NCBI GenBank assembly: GCA_022496205.1
Contig: WTXD01000001.1
Span: 992,001-1,056,000, forward strand
From: Gloeopeniophorella convolvens
Lineage: Eukaryota > Basidiomycota > Agaricomycetes > Russulales
Direction: 5' to 3'
DNA: 64,000 bases
Made by a program: the position numbers and the translations under genes
Notes under the pieces: generated by a model
Database searches by the model: none
Told to the model about the DNA's origin: nothing
Seen by the model: the letters and a program-made list of their open reading frames with translations, nothing else
In this document: positions 10,228 to 22,800 of the stretch, piece by piece
Position numbering within the stretch: the first letter of the stretch is position 1
Layout of the letters: each line of letters opens with the position of its first letter

Positions 10228-11314
10228 TTCGATGATCTGTGTGAGCTGCACTATGGGCGTCTACGTTCTATTTATTTGTTCCCGGATCCCGGTGTCCCGG
10301 CTGCGACAAGAAGGGGCGCGCTGCGGGCCGACCCCAACTGACCCCAACTCACGTTGGCATCAGCGAAGGATGCACAAAGGCGAGGAGAAGGGTGAAGAAG
10401 GGTGCGGAGTCAGTGTAGATGGGAAAAAGAAGACAAACATGGTTGGTGGGCGCTCGGGGAAGCCAAGGGTCGCGGAATCGAGGGAAGATCTGAATCTGGA
10501 CGACGGGGGTTGGCTTGCGTAGGCGCGCTCGCGGACCAGCAAGTGTGTGGGGCTGCACGGAGAGTCCAAGAAAGGGTTTCTCGCGGATTGTGCTCGGGGA
10601 AGAGTGGAGCAAAGCGATATCAAGGGGGTGAGATCAATGGGGTGCCGTTTAAGCTTCGCGCCTGGTCCTTCTACGCGGATGAGCAAGGTACGATGTCATT
10701 TAGAGGAGGTCATGAGCATGTAGGAGCCGATAAGTATGCGTTCTAAGGATGAGGAGATACAGCGCTGGTGCGGCGCAGTTGGCTTGTTCAGGCGGTGGCG
10801 ACGAAATTTTACATATTGAGTGAATTGGAAGAAGCAGCTTTATGTCCACGCCCTAAGCCGGAAAGGGGATCCGGGTCGCATAACGCTGGCCGGGCGGCGA
10901 CAGAAGCGATATGTGGCGATTATTAACAGGGAAGTGCGGGGAGAGTCGCTGGTGCAGAGAGGGCAGAAGGGTGCAAGGAAAGGGGAGAGAGAGAGAGTGG
11001 CAGAGGGCGAGGGGGGATATGAGGGGATATCCGAGGTTCGACGGAGAAAGCGGAGGTGGGATTGATTACAGCAGATGAGAGACGTAAAGGGAAAGCGCGT
11101 AAATGTGCGGCGGCCCAGGAGACGCCCGTCCCTCGCTCGTTCTCTGCCCGTCTCCCCGTTCGCGGATGGGCTGAGCTAGGCTGAGCTCTTCCCCGACTGT
11201 ATCCATCTCCTGTACAACACTCCCCCCGCTCTCACAACCCGCTCTCCCTGTAACTCTCGCCGCTCCTTCTCTCTCACTCGCTCTCTTACCCACCCGCTCC
11301 TTCAAGTCCCGTCC
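10228..11314. other. Intergenic, strand-asymmetric: GA-rich then CT-rich
   Basis: No gene is visible. About 10970-11060 is purine-rich on the plus strand (GGAGAGAGAGAGAGTGG core), and 11100-11314 turns pyrimidine-rich, the usual look of a fungal promoter and 5' leader just before the start at 11315. Open frames on either strand have no conserved look. Confidence 0.4.
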
Positions 11315-13935
11315 ATGACCCTGCTGTCACCCCTGCTGTCCGTCCCGTCCGTGGTGGTCTCGCTCTTCCTCCTCCTCCACCTCCAAGTCATCCTCGTACG
11401 CATTCTCTTTTCCATATCCTCCGTTCCTCCTCATCCTCTCCTTCTAGCGGTTCCAAGCAACCACCATCCCAAGGCGACGCTAAGCGCTCCAGCTCGAGGA
11501 AGCTCAGCAATATTGCCACCGCTATCGGACTCAAGCCCAAAAAGTCCGCCTATCCTGTCGAGGAGCCCCCGTCCCCGGATCTCCCTCTGCACGCCGTCGA
11601 TATCGAGTCCCCTCCTCGCCATACCCACTCAAAGCCTGTCTCTGTTGCAGTCGGATGGAGTGACCCTCACTCCATCCGCACTCCCTTGCACGACGACTTT
11701 GCTGACAGGTATCCTCAATCCGTCTTCAGCAGTGACTTGGACCCTTTCGCCGCCAAATACAATCCAGACAGCTCGTCCACCATCCCAGAGTCTGTCCGCT
11801 TCTCCACTTTCTCAGACGCCTCCACCACCGAATCTCACCTTCGGAGGGACCCTTATGCGTATAACCGCATGTCCTTTGCCTCCTCGTCTTCCCAGTCCCA
11901 CCAGAGGAGCGACTTTACCGCAGACACTTCTCCCGCCTCTTCCCCTCTTTTATCGCCCATGAAACCAAGTGGTCGCCGTGTATCGCGGTAAGTGCTGGCA
12001 GGCATTCCGTAGGGCGTCCGTGACTGAATTCGCCTCCGTACCCAGGTTGACCGTCGAGAGCGAGAAGATTGTTCGAGGTGAACTTTTCTAGCTTCGCCCG
12101 GTTCTCCTCAGCGAACTCAGGCTTACTGGGAGGAGCACTCGCATGTCGTTTCGTCTCCTTCGTCAACAACCTTAACCGACGCGGCCCGGCCTTCCGATAA
12201 AAAACCGCCTTGCCCCGTCCCAAGACGCGCCCTCGAGGGCTCACCGATGTTGGCCCCTCGGCTACTCGGTCTCGATTGACTCTATGGTCTCGGGTGCCAC
12301 GCTACCTTCGGCGTATCCGCTGAATGGTGTCAATGGTCCTCGCGTGGTCATTCGCCAGCCTTCTGCGAGCAGACTGCATGCGTTGCAAGCACCGGGGCCT
12401 CCACCATCCACTAGGCTCCCATCCGCTCCGGATGGTGTTCACCAAGGGGAAGGTCCCTCTCTGCTCCCAGCATTCTCAGAGCGCTCGTCTCATTCAGCGG
12501 CCTCGTCTTCCTCCAGCCTCTCTTTTGCTTCTTCCGTCTCGTCGAGGCTCGATCCTCTTGAACCCGAGGGCCGTCGGCGAGATGTCCGACGACTCAAAGA
12601 CTCCAAAAAGTCCACCGCAAGCCAACCTGTATCACCTGTCAAGGACCGAAGTCACGATGTTTACGACGTCACGTTAAGACCCTCTAGTTCTCGCAGGGAG
12701 TTCAGCCCCACGCGTACTCTGAAAAAGCGATTTCTACTCAAGCCTGTCCAAAAAGTCACAGGCAAGCGTTGCTTCCTCGGGTTCGACGGCTGCGGAAGAT
12801 CCCAAGCTTGTCAAGAAGCAACGTTCTTTTCATCATGCTCGCATTCCCATGCCACCTCTCCCAGCATCATTCAAACACACGGCTTCCTCGAGTTCCGTGT
12901 CAGGGCGTGATGCACTGTCGGTCCCCGAAGGGCGCAAGGGCAACGGTCAGCCACAGCACAAGTCGCCACAGAACCCGCCAGTTCTTAATCCGACGCATGT
13001 CCGCAAGCGTCTCTTCTCAGGGTCGAGTCTGCGGCGCTCTTTGTCCTCCCAAACACAAGGACCTGATGAAGACACCCAGTCCATACTCAGCTTAACTCCC
13101 GAAACTCTCCCGCGTCAGGCTCGCCCACACACGTCAAGCGGTCCCAATAAGTCTGGCTCGTCGTCGTTCTGGGACGAAGACCCGCCTTTAAGCCCTGGCC
13201 CCGTCAATGAGCCGCAGGAGCATGCGCCCCAACCGATTCTCTCTCCCGCGGAGCTTTCCAAGATTGAGAACATGCTGCGGGGCGGTGAGAATGTCAGCGA
13301 GTTCATGCGGTCGCGCGGGAACTCCTTTACCTCCGTGGCGACCTCCAAGTTCTCTGTGCGCACCGCTCCAGAAACCCACACGCCGGCTGGCCCGACATCA
13401 CCGCCCCCTGTTATGCGCCATTTAGATCCCACCGGCGCGTCGGCCAGCCGATCAGGTTCCACCAGGGCGCGTGGGGCTTCGCTGCAGGCACGGGTGAGCG
13501 ACGTCATGAACGCGCGCCCCCACACAGGCACGACGTCCCCAGGAGGGCCAACCCGCTCCCAGTCGTTCCAGGCCTCGAGTCTCCCTCCGCCGCCGCGATC
13601 CCGCGGGCGTCCGTCCACGTCCAATGGCGTAAACTCGCCGCCGCCTGGGAGCCTGCTCTCGGCCATGGCTGGCGATCGCTCGAGCTACATTGCCTTGACG
13701 CCTCTGTCGCCGCCCCGCAGCGGCGGCACGTCGCGCGCCGCGCGCCGGAGTCGACGGCGCCGGTTGTTCCCGTCGTCCGGAAGTCGGGCATCACACGCCG
13801 ACCGTCGTTCCTCGAGATCGAGGACGAGGTGGACACTGCGCGCCCGTATCGCGGGCGCCGCCCGTGCAGCCGCCGCCGGAGGACAGCTTCCTCGACATGG
13901 GCAAGGCGTCGCTGGACACGTTCGGAGTAGCATAG
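11315..13935 (+). CDS. Ser/Pro-rich hypothetical protein, probably disordered
   Basis: I do not recognise a family. Coding sequence is clear from long stretches with steady composition: SSRKLSNIATAIGLKPKKSA after a GTACGC..TCTAG intron ending at about 11447; DDFADRYPQSVFSSDLDPFA; TQAYWEEHSHVVSSPSSTT; GVNGPRVVIRQPSASRLHAL; PSSSRREFSPTRTLKKR; SRGNSFTSVATSKFSVRTAP; and a last piece PPPEDSFLDMGKASLDTFGV closing at TAG 13933-13935. Serine, proline and basic residues dominate, with many SP/TP sites, so a phosphorylated scaffold-type protein is a fair guess. The frame has to change several times (near 11350, 12080, 12260, 12740, 13735 and 13860), consistent with lost single bases. The start at 11315 is uncertain. 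Confidence 0.6.
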
Positions 13936-14457
13936 AGGAGGACTTTGGCCGCCGCAGTTGACACTTGCTTTGTGCGTCGCGACTTGTTTTTGCTCATTAT
14001 TACACACCTTTCGTTTTTTTTGCCCTACCACTACCACATTTTATCAGTGGTCCCCCCATTCCGTTCTTTCGCTGTTCAGCAGTCGTTTCTATCTTATTCG
14101 TCTATTGCATATGGCTTCTTGCGCTCCTTTACTGCTACCTGTCCACACCGTTTATTCTTCCTAATACCCACACATTCACGCTGTACATCCGCTTTGCTGG
14201 TCTGCACCGCTCATACCCTTCGCTTGCTCATTCGCTCTCCCCTCTGCTCTCTGTCCTACTGTATCCTGCCTGCCTTCCGATGCACGCATTCACCCAACCC
14301 TCATTTACGGATTCGCACACACACTTTAGTATTCCGGAACAGCGTGGTATAGGATGTCCTTCGCATAGAAAAGAAAGGGAAATGTAGGAAGGAATATGGA
14401 TCATAGCAACGTCGGAGACAGATTGAGGCGCGCCCCGTAGCAAGATCAGCAACCCCC
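13936..14457. other. Intergenic between convergent genes
   Basis: This is the shared 3' region of the hypothetical gene (plus) and SLA2 (minus).  It is T- and C-rich on the plus strand (runs such as CGTTTTTTTTGCCC near 14010), and I see no exon. Confidence 0.4.
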
Positions 14458-17400
14458 TCAGTCGGTCTCGTTGGTGTGGTACCCCGCGCGCCGCATCGCG
14501 CCGAGACGGTGCCGCGCGGCGCCGAGGTCCTTCTCGAGGCGCAGGATCTCGACCTGCTGCTCCATCTCGCGCTTCTTGAACTCGAGCCCGGCCATGCCCT
14601 TGTAGTCGACGTCCTCCTCCTCCGCCTGGCGCGCCGAGATCGCGCGCACCTGCCGCACGAGCGCCTTGCACGCCTCGGTGACCGCCTTGGCCGCGAGCTC
14701 GAGCCGCTCCTGCGTCTTGCTCATCAGGTTCGCCTTGACGCGCGACGCCGCGACGAGCTGCGCCGTCGCGGCCGCCACCTCGTTCGACGCGACGATGAGC
14801 TGCTCGAGCGAGTGCGTGCCCGAGAGCACGCCGTCGGCCGCCTCGATCAGCAGGCCCGTCGCGAACGCCACCGCGCGCGCGGCCGAGATCAGGCCCTCCG
14901 TCCACCGGTTGTTGCGCTTGTAGAACTGCTGCGTCGAGCTCGCGCCGCGGCCCTGCGCGACGATCTCCTGCTGCGAGTCCGTCGCCGCTTTGATGAGCCG
15001 CGCGATCGCGCTCGTGATCGCGAGCGCGGCCGCGAGGATCGAGTCGTGCACCTGCAGGTCGACCGCGGAGAAGCGCCCCGCGTCGCGCGGGCGCGCCATG
15101 AGCTGCTGCAGGCGCTGCGTGGCCGCCTCGATTGCCTGCGCGGCGCCGAGCATCTCCTGCTCGACGAGGTCGCCGATGTCCGTGCCCGGCTTGGCGAGCG
15201 GCTTGCCCTTCGGGATGAGCGCCTCGACCGTTTCGGAGAGTCGCGTCAGCGCAGCGCGCGCCTCGCCGTTGTTGCGCATCGCGACGCTCGGGCGCTGGCT
15301 GCGCTCGACGAGCTCGAGCTTGTACGACTGCAGGTTCAGGAAGAAGCGGTAGCCGACGTCGCCGGCGCTCTTGGCGATGCTGACGAGCTTGTCCGACGCG
15401 TCGTCGTTATCCACGAGGCGCGTGACGCCCTTGACGCTGCGGAGCGTGTCCGAGAGGGCCTGCGCAAACTCGTTCGCGCCCTTGATAACATCGACGTGGT
15501 CCCCACCCTCCTGGCCTTCGAGGTGGAGATTGAAGACCGTCGCAAAGTCGGTTGCGTTGCTCAGCGACTTCTCGATCATCGAGAGTGTGTACTCGGGCGT
15601 CGAGTTTTGGTTGCCGACTTGCACCGGCGATTCGAGCTCGTAGATCGCTTCGTCGACCTTGTTCTGGCACGCCTGAAGAATCGAGTCTGCAGAGCTTCTT
15701 TAGAGGGATAGAGTTTACCCAAGAAAGTCGAGCCACCCACCGATGATTTGGTTGAGTTTCTTGCGGTTATCGAGAATGAGCGTGTCGATCTGTGCGTTGG
15801 TGGCTTCGTCCACCAGGCCTTGGTTCTGAACTCTCCGGTCAATGACTGACATACTGTGACACATTGCGCGGTACACACCTGCTGGGAATCCGAAAGTTGC
15901 TGAAGAGTATGATCCATGCCCTCTTGCAAGATGGCAATCTCCTGGTCTTTCTCATCCCGCAGACGCTCCAGCTCGCCTGAAGCGCCATCCAGCTTAGACA
16001 AGAGGTCATCGAGTTGGATTTGCTTGGCCTGCGTCCGACGTTAAAAGGAGCGCCGAGTTGGATGTGGTAAGACGTACACGCAGAGAGTCCTCGAGCTCAG
16101 AGATCTGCCTGTTGTATCTCTGGAGCACAGTCGATACCTCGGAGCTCTTAGACCGAGTAGCGTCTTCTGCCCTCTCGTGCGCAAAGTCAATCTCACGGCG
16201 AAGCCGCTCAATCTCCTCCCTGTGCGAGGACTTCTGGCGATCAACATCGAAACGGGCACGATCGCGCTCGCGAATCATGTCAGCGAGCTCGAGGTTCTTG
16301 GCCTTCAAGTCGCGTTCCATCCGCTCCATGCGGTCGATGGCCTCTTGCGCAGAGTTCGCCTTGAGCTGCAGCTGCTTGCTCTTCGACAGCATGTCGAGAT
16401 GCTCTGTGCGGAGTTGGCTGTACAGCTTTGCGAGGGCCTCATACTTGTTGCGCCACAAGGTAACCTGGTCTTGGAGCTGCTTGATGAGGTCATCCTTCGA
16501 GGACATCTGCGAGTTCACGTTTGCGCTGATGGATCCCAGCTCGCCCTCCAGAGCTTTCACTCTCTGCACAAGCATTATCAAAAATGGGTCAAAGGAAGAG
16601 TTCAGTAATGCTTACTCGGTCATATTGCTCGAGGAGAAGCTGATCACGCTCGAATTGCCCTCTTGCAACAAGTAGGTCGCGCTCCAGCTCACCAAGTCGC
16701 TGGGCCGCTTGGTTGTTGAGCTGGTAAAATTGCTGCTGCTGCAACTGCTCGAGAGCCTGCCTCTCACGCTCCTGTTGCTCGCGCTGCCTCTGTTCGAATT
16801 CCAACTGCTGTTGCCGTTCGAGCTCCTGACGCTGGCGCTCCTCGGCTTCTTGTTGAGCCCTAAGTGCAGCTTGTTGGTCTTCATACTGTTTCAACAGACG
16901 CGCTTGCTCATTGATTGCCGCAGCGTCGGGAGATGGGGCGATTGGTGGCGGCGTCGGTGACTTTGCGGCGGTTGTAGGACGAGCAGGCAAATCCGGAGCG
17001 CCTTCGTTGTCAAACAAGTTCGGTGGTTCCTGTCAGATAGTATGAATGATAGCAGTTAAGCATTGTCATGGAATGGACAAACCTGGCCGAGTTTGGGAAC
17101 ATTGATGAGGCCGGTGAGATATTTGAGGTTGGAGCACTCATAGTAGAACTTGCGCAGACTGTAGTGCTGGGAATTGTAGCGCTGGCGAAGAGGCTCGAGG
17201 GCCTCTATATCATTGGTCCCTGTGGTCGGCACAAAGAGTTCAGCAAGGGTGGGTTCATAGGGTATGGATACGCACTTCGGTACATGGCCCGCATCATGCT
17301 TGTGATGAACCTGTAGATGCCCCAACTCTCCTTGACGAGTGGCACCAAAGCAGATATGCGACACTCATTGTTGGCCGAATGCCGGAAAAGAGAGAACACC

Positions 17401-18243
17401 ATCTTTTGGAAGGACTCGATCTGGTCTTGTAGAGCCATGAGGTCAGAGATAGTCTCATATCTGGCGGAATGAGCGTGGGCATAACGAAAGTGCAAAGATC
17501 GCTCACCCTTCGTTGGGATCGTCGATTCCCTTCAAGGTAACATATTCCTCGTACTCGAATAGGCCGTTGAACTCGGGCCTGAGACGGTGGAAACGAAGCT
17601 TCGCCAACAGAAACTGTACGTATGCACGAATGAGGGGCCCGTACCCTACACGCGCGCATCAATCAGGCGAGATCAACGACGCAAGAAAAGGACCTACCTC
17701 TGCCGGCATCGTTACCGACAGTGCGCGAGCATGTTTCAAGCCACCCGGTCTGACTGTGAGCCTCCTTGATGGTCTGTGAAGGGAAGGTGGCGTGTGAGCG
17801 CGAGGTTGCGGAAGCGGGTCCAGACTCACGACAGGGTGGCCCTCCTGGAGAACCTTGTGCACCATGATGAGGGCCTTGAATGTTTGGACCTCATCCGACA
17901 GAATTGGTTGCACACGAAGTCCCGACCAGAAGGAGATGGACGAGTGGTAGTCCCAAGTGTACACGATGCATTCTGGCGACGTCAGGGTTACGGAGATCAC
18001 GGTACCCTGTGGGAGCACACGCACTGCGAACATGCTTTTGCTTCGGGGCGGTTTCGTCGTTATTGGTTGCCTTCTTGATGTTGACGGCTAGCTCCTGTTC
18101 GGCCTTGTCCTTGTCCACTGGACGGGTGGGATAGTGCACCTCATCGCCGTCGATGTCAAAGCCAGCGCCGGGTCGCCGTCCATAAGACCTAGCGGAGTGT
18201 GTGGGTTTGCATCACTGATACACGCGACTGGGCGTACGTACAT
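14458..18243 (-). CDS. SLA2: SLA2/END4/HIP1-family endocytic adaptor (ANTH, coiled coil, talin-like I/LWEQ)
   Basis: Sla2 links PIP2-rich endocytic membrane and clathrin to actin. The N-terminal ANTH domain (about residues 25-290) includes CIVYTWDYHSSISFWSGLR, TFKALIMVHKVLQEGHPV, EYVTLKGIDDPNEG and YSLRKFYYECSNLKYLTGL. A central coiled coil (about 330-680) starts with a Gln/Glu-rich run (QQEAEERQRQELERQQQLEF) and continues through KDDLIKQLQDQVTLWRNKYE. The C-terminal THATCH/I-LWEQ module (about 760-1010) reads ELVERSQRPSVAMRNNGEAR, FYKRNNRWTEGLISAARAVA and LVAASRVKANLMSKTQERLE, ending in ILRLEKDLGAARHRLGAMRR and NETD. The start codon appears to be split by a 53-nt intron (18189-18241, GTACGT..CTAG): AT at 18243-18242 joins G at 18188 to give MSYGRRPGAGFDIDGDEV. 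Size is normal, about 1000 residues. Confidence 0.93.
18189..18241 (-). other. SLA2: Intron interrupting the SLA2 start codon
   Basis: On the minus strand the sequence reads CCACCAT, then GTACGTACGCCC to CCGCTAG, then GTCTTATGG. Removing the 53 nt joins AT to G and gives ATG-TCT-TAT-GGA in the frame of the conserved protein. Without the splice the only nearby ATG (MDGDPALAL) is in the wrong frame and would need a missing base. Confidence 0.6.
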
Positions 18244-18419
18244 GGTGGTGGGGGGAGATAGACGGTGAAGCGGAGTGAACTGCGGATAGCCAAGCGTGCT
18301 GAGCGGGTTCACTCCGAGCGCGCTTCTAGGCGCTGCCCACAACGGAGCCAGCGTGTGAACCCGCGTCGGCCCGGGAGCTGTTCGGACGCGCTTCCGCGCT
18401 GTCCACTCCCAGAGCTTTC
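18244..18419. promoter_or_regulatory. Divergent promoter, SLA2 / SHY1
   Basis: Start codons lie 176 bp apart in opposite directions, so the promoters share this interval. No element is assigned. Confidence 0.4.
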
Positions 18420-19453
18420 ATGTCTACTGGACGACACCTCTTCAGCGGTCTTCGTCAACGCCTTTCTTCACGCGGCACAGCGAGGCCAATACAGCGACAC
18501 GCTCGCTGGCAGCATGCAGAACAGGCTTCGCAACCGCAATATGCAGCCAAACGCTCTTCGCTACTGAGCCCAACTATGATCACTTTGGGTCTCATCCCTG
18601 TGTTGACGTTTGCTCTGGGGACCTGGCAAGTTCAAAGGCTCAAATGGAAGATTGACCTCATTGACGAGCTGTCGGAAAAGCTTGAGAGGGAGCCTATCCC
18701 GTTGCCGAGCAGAATCAAGTGAGCGCGTCGTTGGCAACCTATCTGCAACCGATTCACCGCTTCACTGTCTCTCAGCCTCGCTGTAATACCGGAGTTTGTC
18801 TACAGGAAAGTTATCCTGCGAGGCAGGTGGGACCTCGGTCACTCCATGCTCTTGGGTCCTCGTGTATGGGACAGCAAAAGTGGCTTCCATCTCATTATGC
18901 CTCTTGTCCGAGACAATGGCTCTACTGTTCTCGTGGATCGCGGATTTGTTTCCGAAAGCACCGCCGCAAAGAAGCTATTCTCTACACCAGAAGGGGAGGT
19001 GGAGGTACACGGCATGTTAAGAGATTCCCAAGCCCGCAACAACTTTACACCAGACAACCACCCAGAGAAAGGCGAATGGTTCTGGGCAGATGTCGCTGCC
19101 ATGGCGGACTATGCCGGAGGCGAGTCCTCCAATGTCCAGCCAGTGCTAGTCGAAGAGATATTCGGTCAGTATTGCCTGACCCGAGTCTGAGTCACTTCTC
19201 ATTCTTTGCAGAGGGCCACGCTGGAGATGCTGCTATGAGGCTGTCTAAAGGGGTTCCCATTGGCAAAGTGCCCATAGTTGATATACGCAACGCCCATGCG
19301 TCGTATGTGGCTACTTGGTGATTGTTCCTTCATTTATCGCTAGTTGCCCTACTCATCCTGCATAGGTATTCGCTTTCGGCACTTACTACGTTTATGTTCG
19401 TGAGACTACTGCTTAAGCAGCGGCGGACATCTGCAAGACTTCCGCGGTTATAG
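18420..19453 (+). CDS. SHY1: SURF1/SHY1 cytochrome c oxidase assembly protein
   Basis: Shy1/Surf1 is an inner-mitochondrial-membrane protein that helps insert haem and mature Cox1. Start ATG at 18420 gives [19 protein letters not shown], an arginine- and serine-rich targeting sequence. The first membrane helix holds the family hallmark: [20 protein letters not shown] followed by [11 protein letters not shown]. Then come [54 protein letters not shown] and [33 protein letters not shown]. The last exons give [19 protein letters not shown] and, after an intron at about 19321-19368, the second helix [15 protein letters not shown] ending in [10 protein letters not shown]. Introns lie near 18719-18775 and 19165-19211. 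Two helices flanking a soluble domain is the normal plan, and no frame breaks are needed. Confidence 0.93.
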
Positions 19454-19857
19454 AGCGCTGTACCCTTTTCCTGCTCGATCTTTTTATCTATCTCGCATAC
19501 AATATACGCTCTCACACTTGCGTAACGAAGTTATGCAGCCATCATAATGCGAAATTGGGTTTCCCTCGGTCAGGCCCTCGTAGCTGCAACCGTGACGCAG
19601 TGTTCAAATGCAATCTAATCCCAGCGCCGTGCATGGATGAAGTGATAATTATAGAGCATGGTGGCCGCGAGGCTGGGTAATGGTTTGAGGACAATGACGC
19701 GTGATTGCAAAAGGGCCCTTTTGTAAGGGGCAGCCACGTGGAGCTTGGACTCGGACCACTTAAGCGGGCGCCACCTGCGCAAGCGATGCTCAGTTTCTGA
19801 GCAGCCGCGTTCACGGGCACTGGAACCTTTTCCACCAAGCCTGGTCCTCTGGCGGCC
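19454..19857. other. Intergenic
   Basis: About 400 bp between SHY1 and the next plus-strand gene. I see no exon or RNA gene; it should hold the SHY1 3' end and the promoter of the downstream gene. Confidence 0.4.
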
Positions 19858-22800
19858 ATGGCTACCCCTGCTGAGCCTATACCACCGAGCTCATCTAGCT
19901 CCGCAGGTCGCCACACCCACATATCATTCCCACCTGTCGACACATCTTCAGAGGGCGACAGCTATGGCAATCACCCCGCTTTAGGCCTCGGCCCACCCCC
20001 TCCCATCAGACGCACCTCTGCGCCGCTGGATGCTGCCATCTTAGGCGACCACCAAGCAGAGGCGAGGCGGCGGGTCAGATCTGCCAATGCCACCAGTGCG
20101 CTACCTGGCCTACCTCGGTCCCAGCGGCACGCACAGACAAGACGGAGGACCTTAACAACCGCAGAGGCGGCGAAGCTCACCAGGTCTGATAGAGCACGTT
20201 GGACTGCCGGAAGCATTGAATCCTCGATGGACGACTTGGAGCCGGGTGTGTTCTCTGACGAGTATGACCTATGTGAGTACTACGTTTTGTCTCCGCTGAA
20301 GCCCTCCCATGCTTATTACCTGGTCCACAGCGCATGAAGGTAATGACAATGGGTACTTCACTGCACAAGAGCTAAACCCTCCGTCTCAGATCCCAAGATA
20401 ATGGAAGACGTTCAGCGTGCTCTCAAGCTGAAACTTCGCAGGGAAGCAAGGCTACAAGCCGCTCGCATGAATGATTCATCTATCTCTACTTCCTCCCGCT
20501 CTTCGCCAGTCAGATACTCCCTGCCACCCATCAATCCCCAAGTCTCGCGTATCGCCAAACCCAGCCTAGAGTCCGAACTAGACTTTAGCCCTTCGGTGGG
20601 AATAGACCGCCTCCACCCTGTACCGATGTCAGCAGATGACGGCGCTACACTTGATTGGGGAGGAACGCTTTCCGAGGATGATAAAGCAGACCGGAGATGG
20701 ACATTGTCGATAACAAAACGCAGGTTTAAGGACAAGCCCTCGCCCATGCTGTCTAAGGATGCGCTGGAGAAACAAGAAGCTTCGTTTGCAGGTGCGGCAT
20801 CTGTGACATCTCTTCAAAGGCTCTTTGCTCACGCAACGCGACAGAGAAGGTCTCTAGGATCAAAGCCTTCGCGCAGCCTCACACGTTGAAGAAGGCTACA
20901 ATCACAGCCGATCAACTGCGTCGGAGATACGCCTTCCTGTACAACTCCCTGAAGATCGAGCCAGAACGCGCCAACCCGATCCTCACCGTAGTCAAATGGC
21001 ATGCGGGTCTGGATCCCCTTGTCCAGGCTACTCTCGAACAAGCAGAGCCCTTCACCTGGCTCAAGCACCTCCGTGCCAAGCGCCCAGGTCGCGGCCCCCG
21101 CTTCCCATGGCATGTCACTGCCCTTCTCTTCGAGGAGCGCGTCAGGGCCCAGACTCGCCTCGCGGTGATGGCTATGGAAACCATTCCAGAGGATGTACTG
21201 AATAGCATGGATTCTCCATCGCTGTCAAGGAATTCGCCCGAACAAGTCCACGCTTCGCCCACACGTCCAGGAGCCTTCTCGTTCCACTCCCACAATCACT
21301 TACATCCTTCGTTGTCTCGCCGACGATCTGATGAAGGTCAAGTCTCGTTCGAGCCGTTGGTCGAACCTGGTCGCAGATCTTTCGACGACTCGCAACAAAG
21401 CTCTTTGTATAGCAGCTTCTTCAATGGCTCGCGCAGTCGTGGTGCCTCCCCGACAAGCAGCAAAATCCATTTGCGGGATATCGCCGCTCGTGTCAGACGA
21501 TTCGGCAACGAAAGTGACGAAGCTTCGTCTTCGCACCCCTCCGCATCTGAGGACAACGGCTATCAAGGCGACGTTGGCAAGAAGCACGCGAAGCGGAGAC
21601 GCTTCTTCAAGCCGCCCGAGTTGGACCTGGTGTCGCGCACCCAGCCGAAAACCGACCAGAACTCTGCCGCGGAGAACGAAGTTCTCAGTGACCGGATAGG
21701 TTCGCCAAGGACGGCTATGCAAGAGCTTCATGAAGATAGAACACCTGGTCTCAATGACATCTTCACTGCGCGACAGGATTCCGAGGCGCCACAATCTGCG
21801 CTATTGCGACAGGATACGGGAAGCGCCGCTGTGGAAAAAGGCACACCTAGGTACGACCGCTTCTTGCGGAGACCTAGGACCTCATTGCCACCACCCCCGC
21901 GACCTTACTGGAGGGAAGAGGAAGAGCACTCTGCGCAGGCCGATGAAGAGGTTGAGCGAGAGGAGTATGAGCGCCGTGCTGAGTAAGCACTGTCCAAGCC
22001 TGCGGAGTCCTGTTTTTAACATCATCGCAGGCTCCTTGAAAGTGCAGTCGCACAGAACCAGCGGAATCGCTACCTCTTGCAGCGCGTGGCAGGCGGCATC
22101 AAGGAGTACGAGTTGGTTCAGACCAAAATGTCCAAGGCGCTCGGTCTCACCTACAAGCCTCTCCCTCCCGAGGTCATCGACGCGTTTTCCCATGACCCAG
22201 CTGTTGTCACTGGTTCGACTCGGCAGAACAAAGGTTGGCAGGCGGTCGAGAACATACATGACAACATCATGCGGCAGAGAAATACCGTACAAACGTACTT
22301 ACAAGGAGCGTGCACAGCTGAGATCGCTCCCCCAGCGAGCGTGCTCAAGTCCCCGCTGAAGTCTCTCCAGCAATCTCTGGATGCTCTCGAGAAGCGCCGG
22401 AGGAGCATATCCAAGAAGGTAGAGGAAGTAAATGAGACACTTACCAGAGTGAAGAAGCTACACGCGACTGTCAAGGCAGAGTATAACGACGCTGCAGCGC
22501 ATACTTCTTCTGTCTACCCCGAGGTAGGTCTCATAGCCACCTTCCACAGCACCAGCCCTGATTGTTCTCTCAGCTTTCTGAGATTATCGCCCTGGAAGAA
22601 AGCTACAGAGATCGCTACCAACAACTGTGGGAGTTCGGCATGGACGCCCTCACTATCCTGCTGGATACCGTGACGCCGTTCTGGAGAAACTACGGCAAGG
22701 TCATCGGAGAAGACGCTCAGGACTTCCTCATCATCCCCTGGTACCGCAACGAGTTCACCGGCGAGGCGGAACGACGCCCCATCAAAGCACTCCCGCGTCG

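Noticed and set aside
14476..15711. A 411-codon plus-strand open frame opposite SLA2
   Set aside because: It is antisense to the I/LWEQ module, made of Arg/Leu/Asp-rich mirror codons, and has no conserved look. It is an artefact of biased codons on the true strand.
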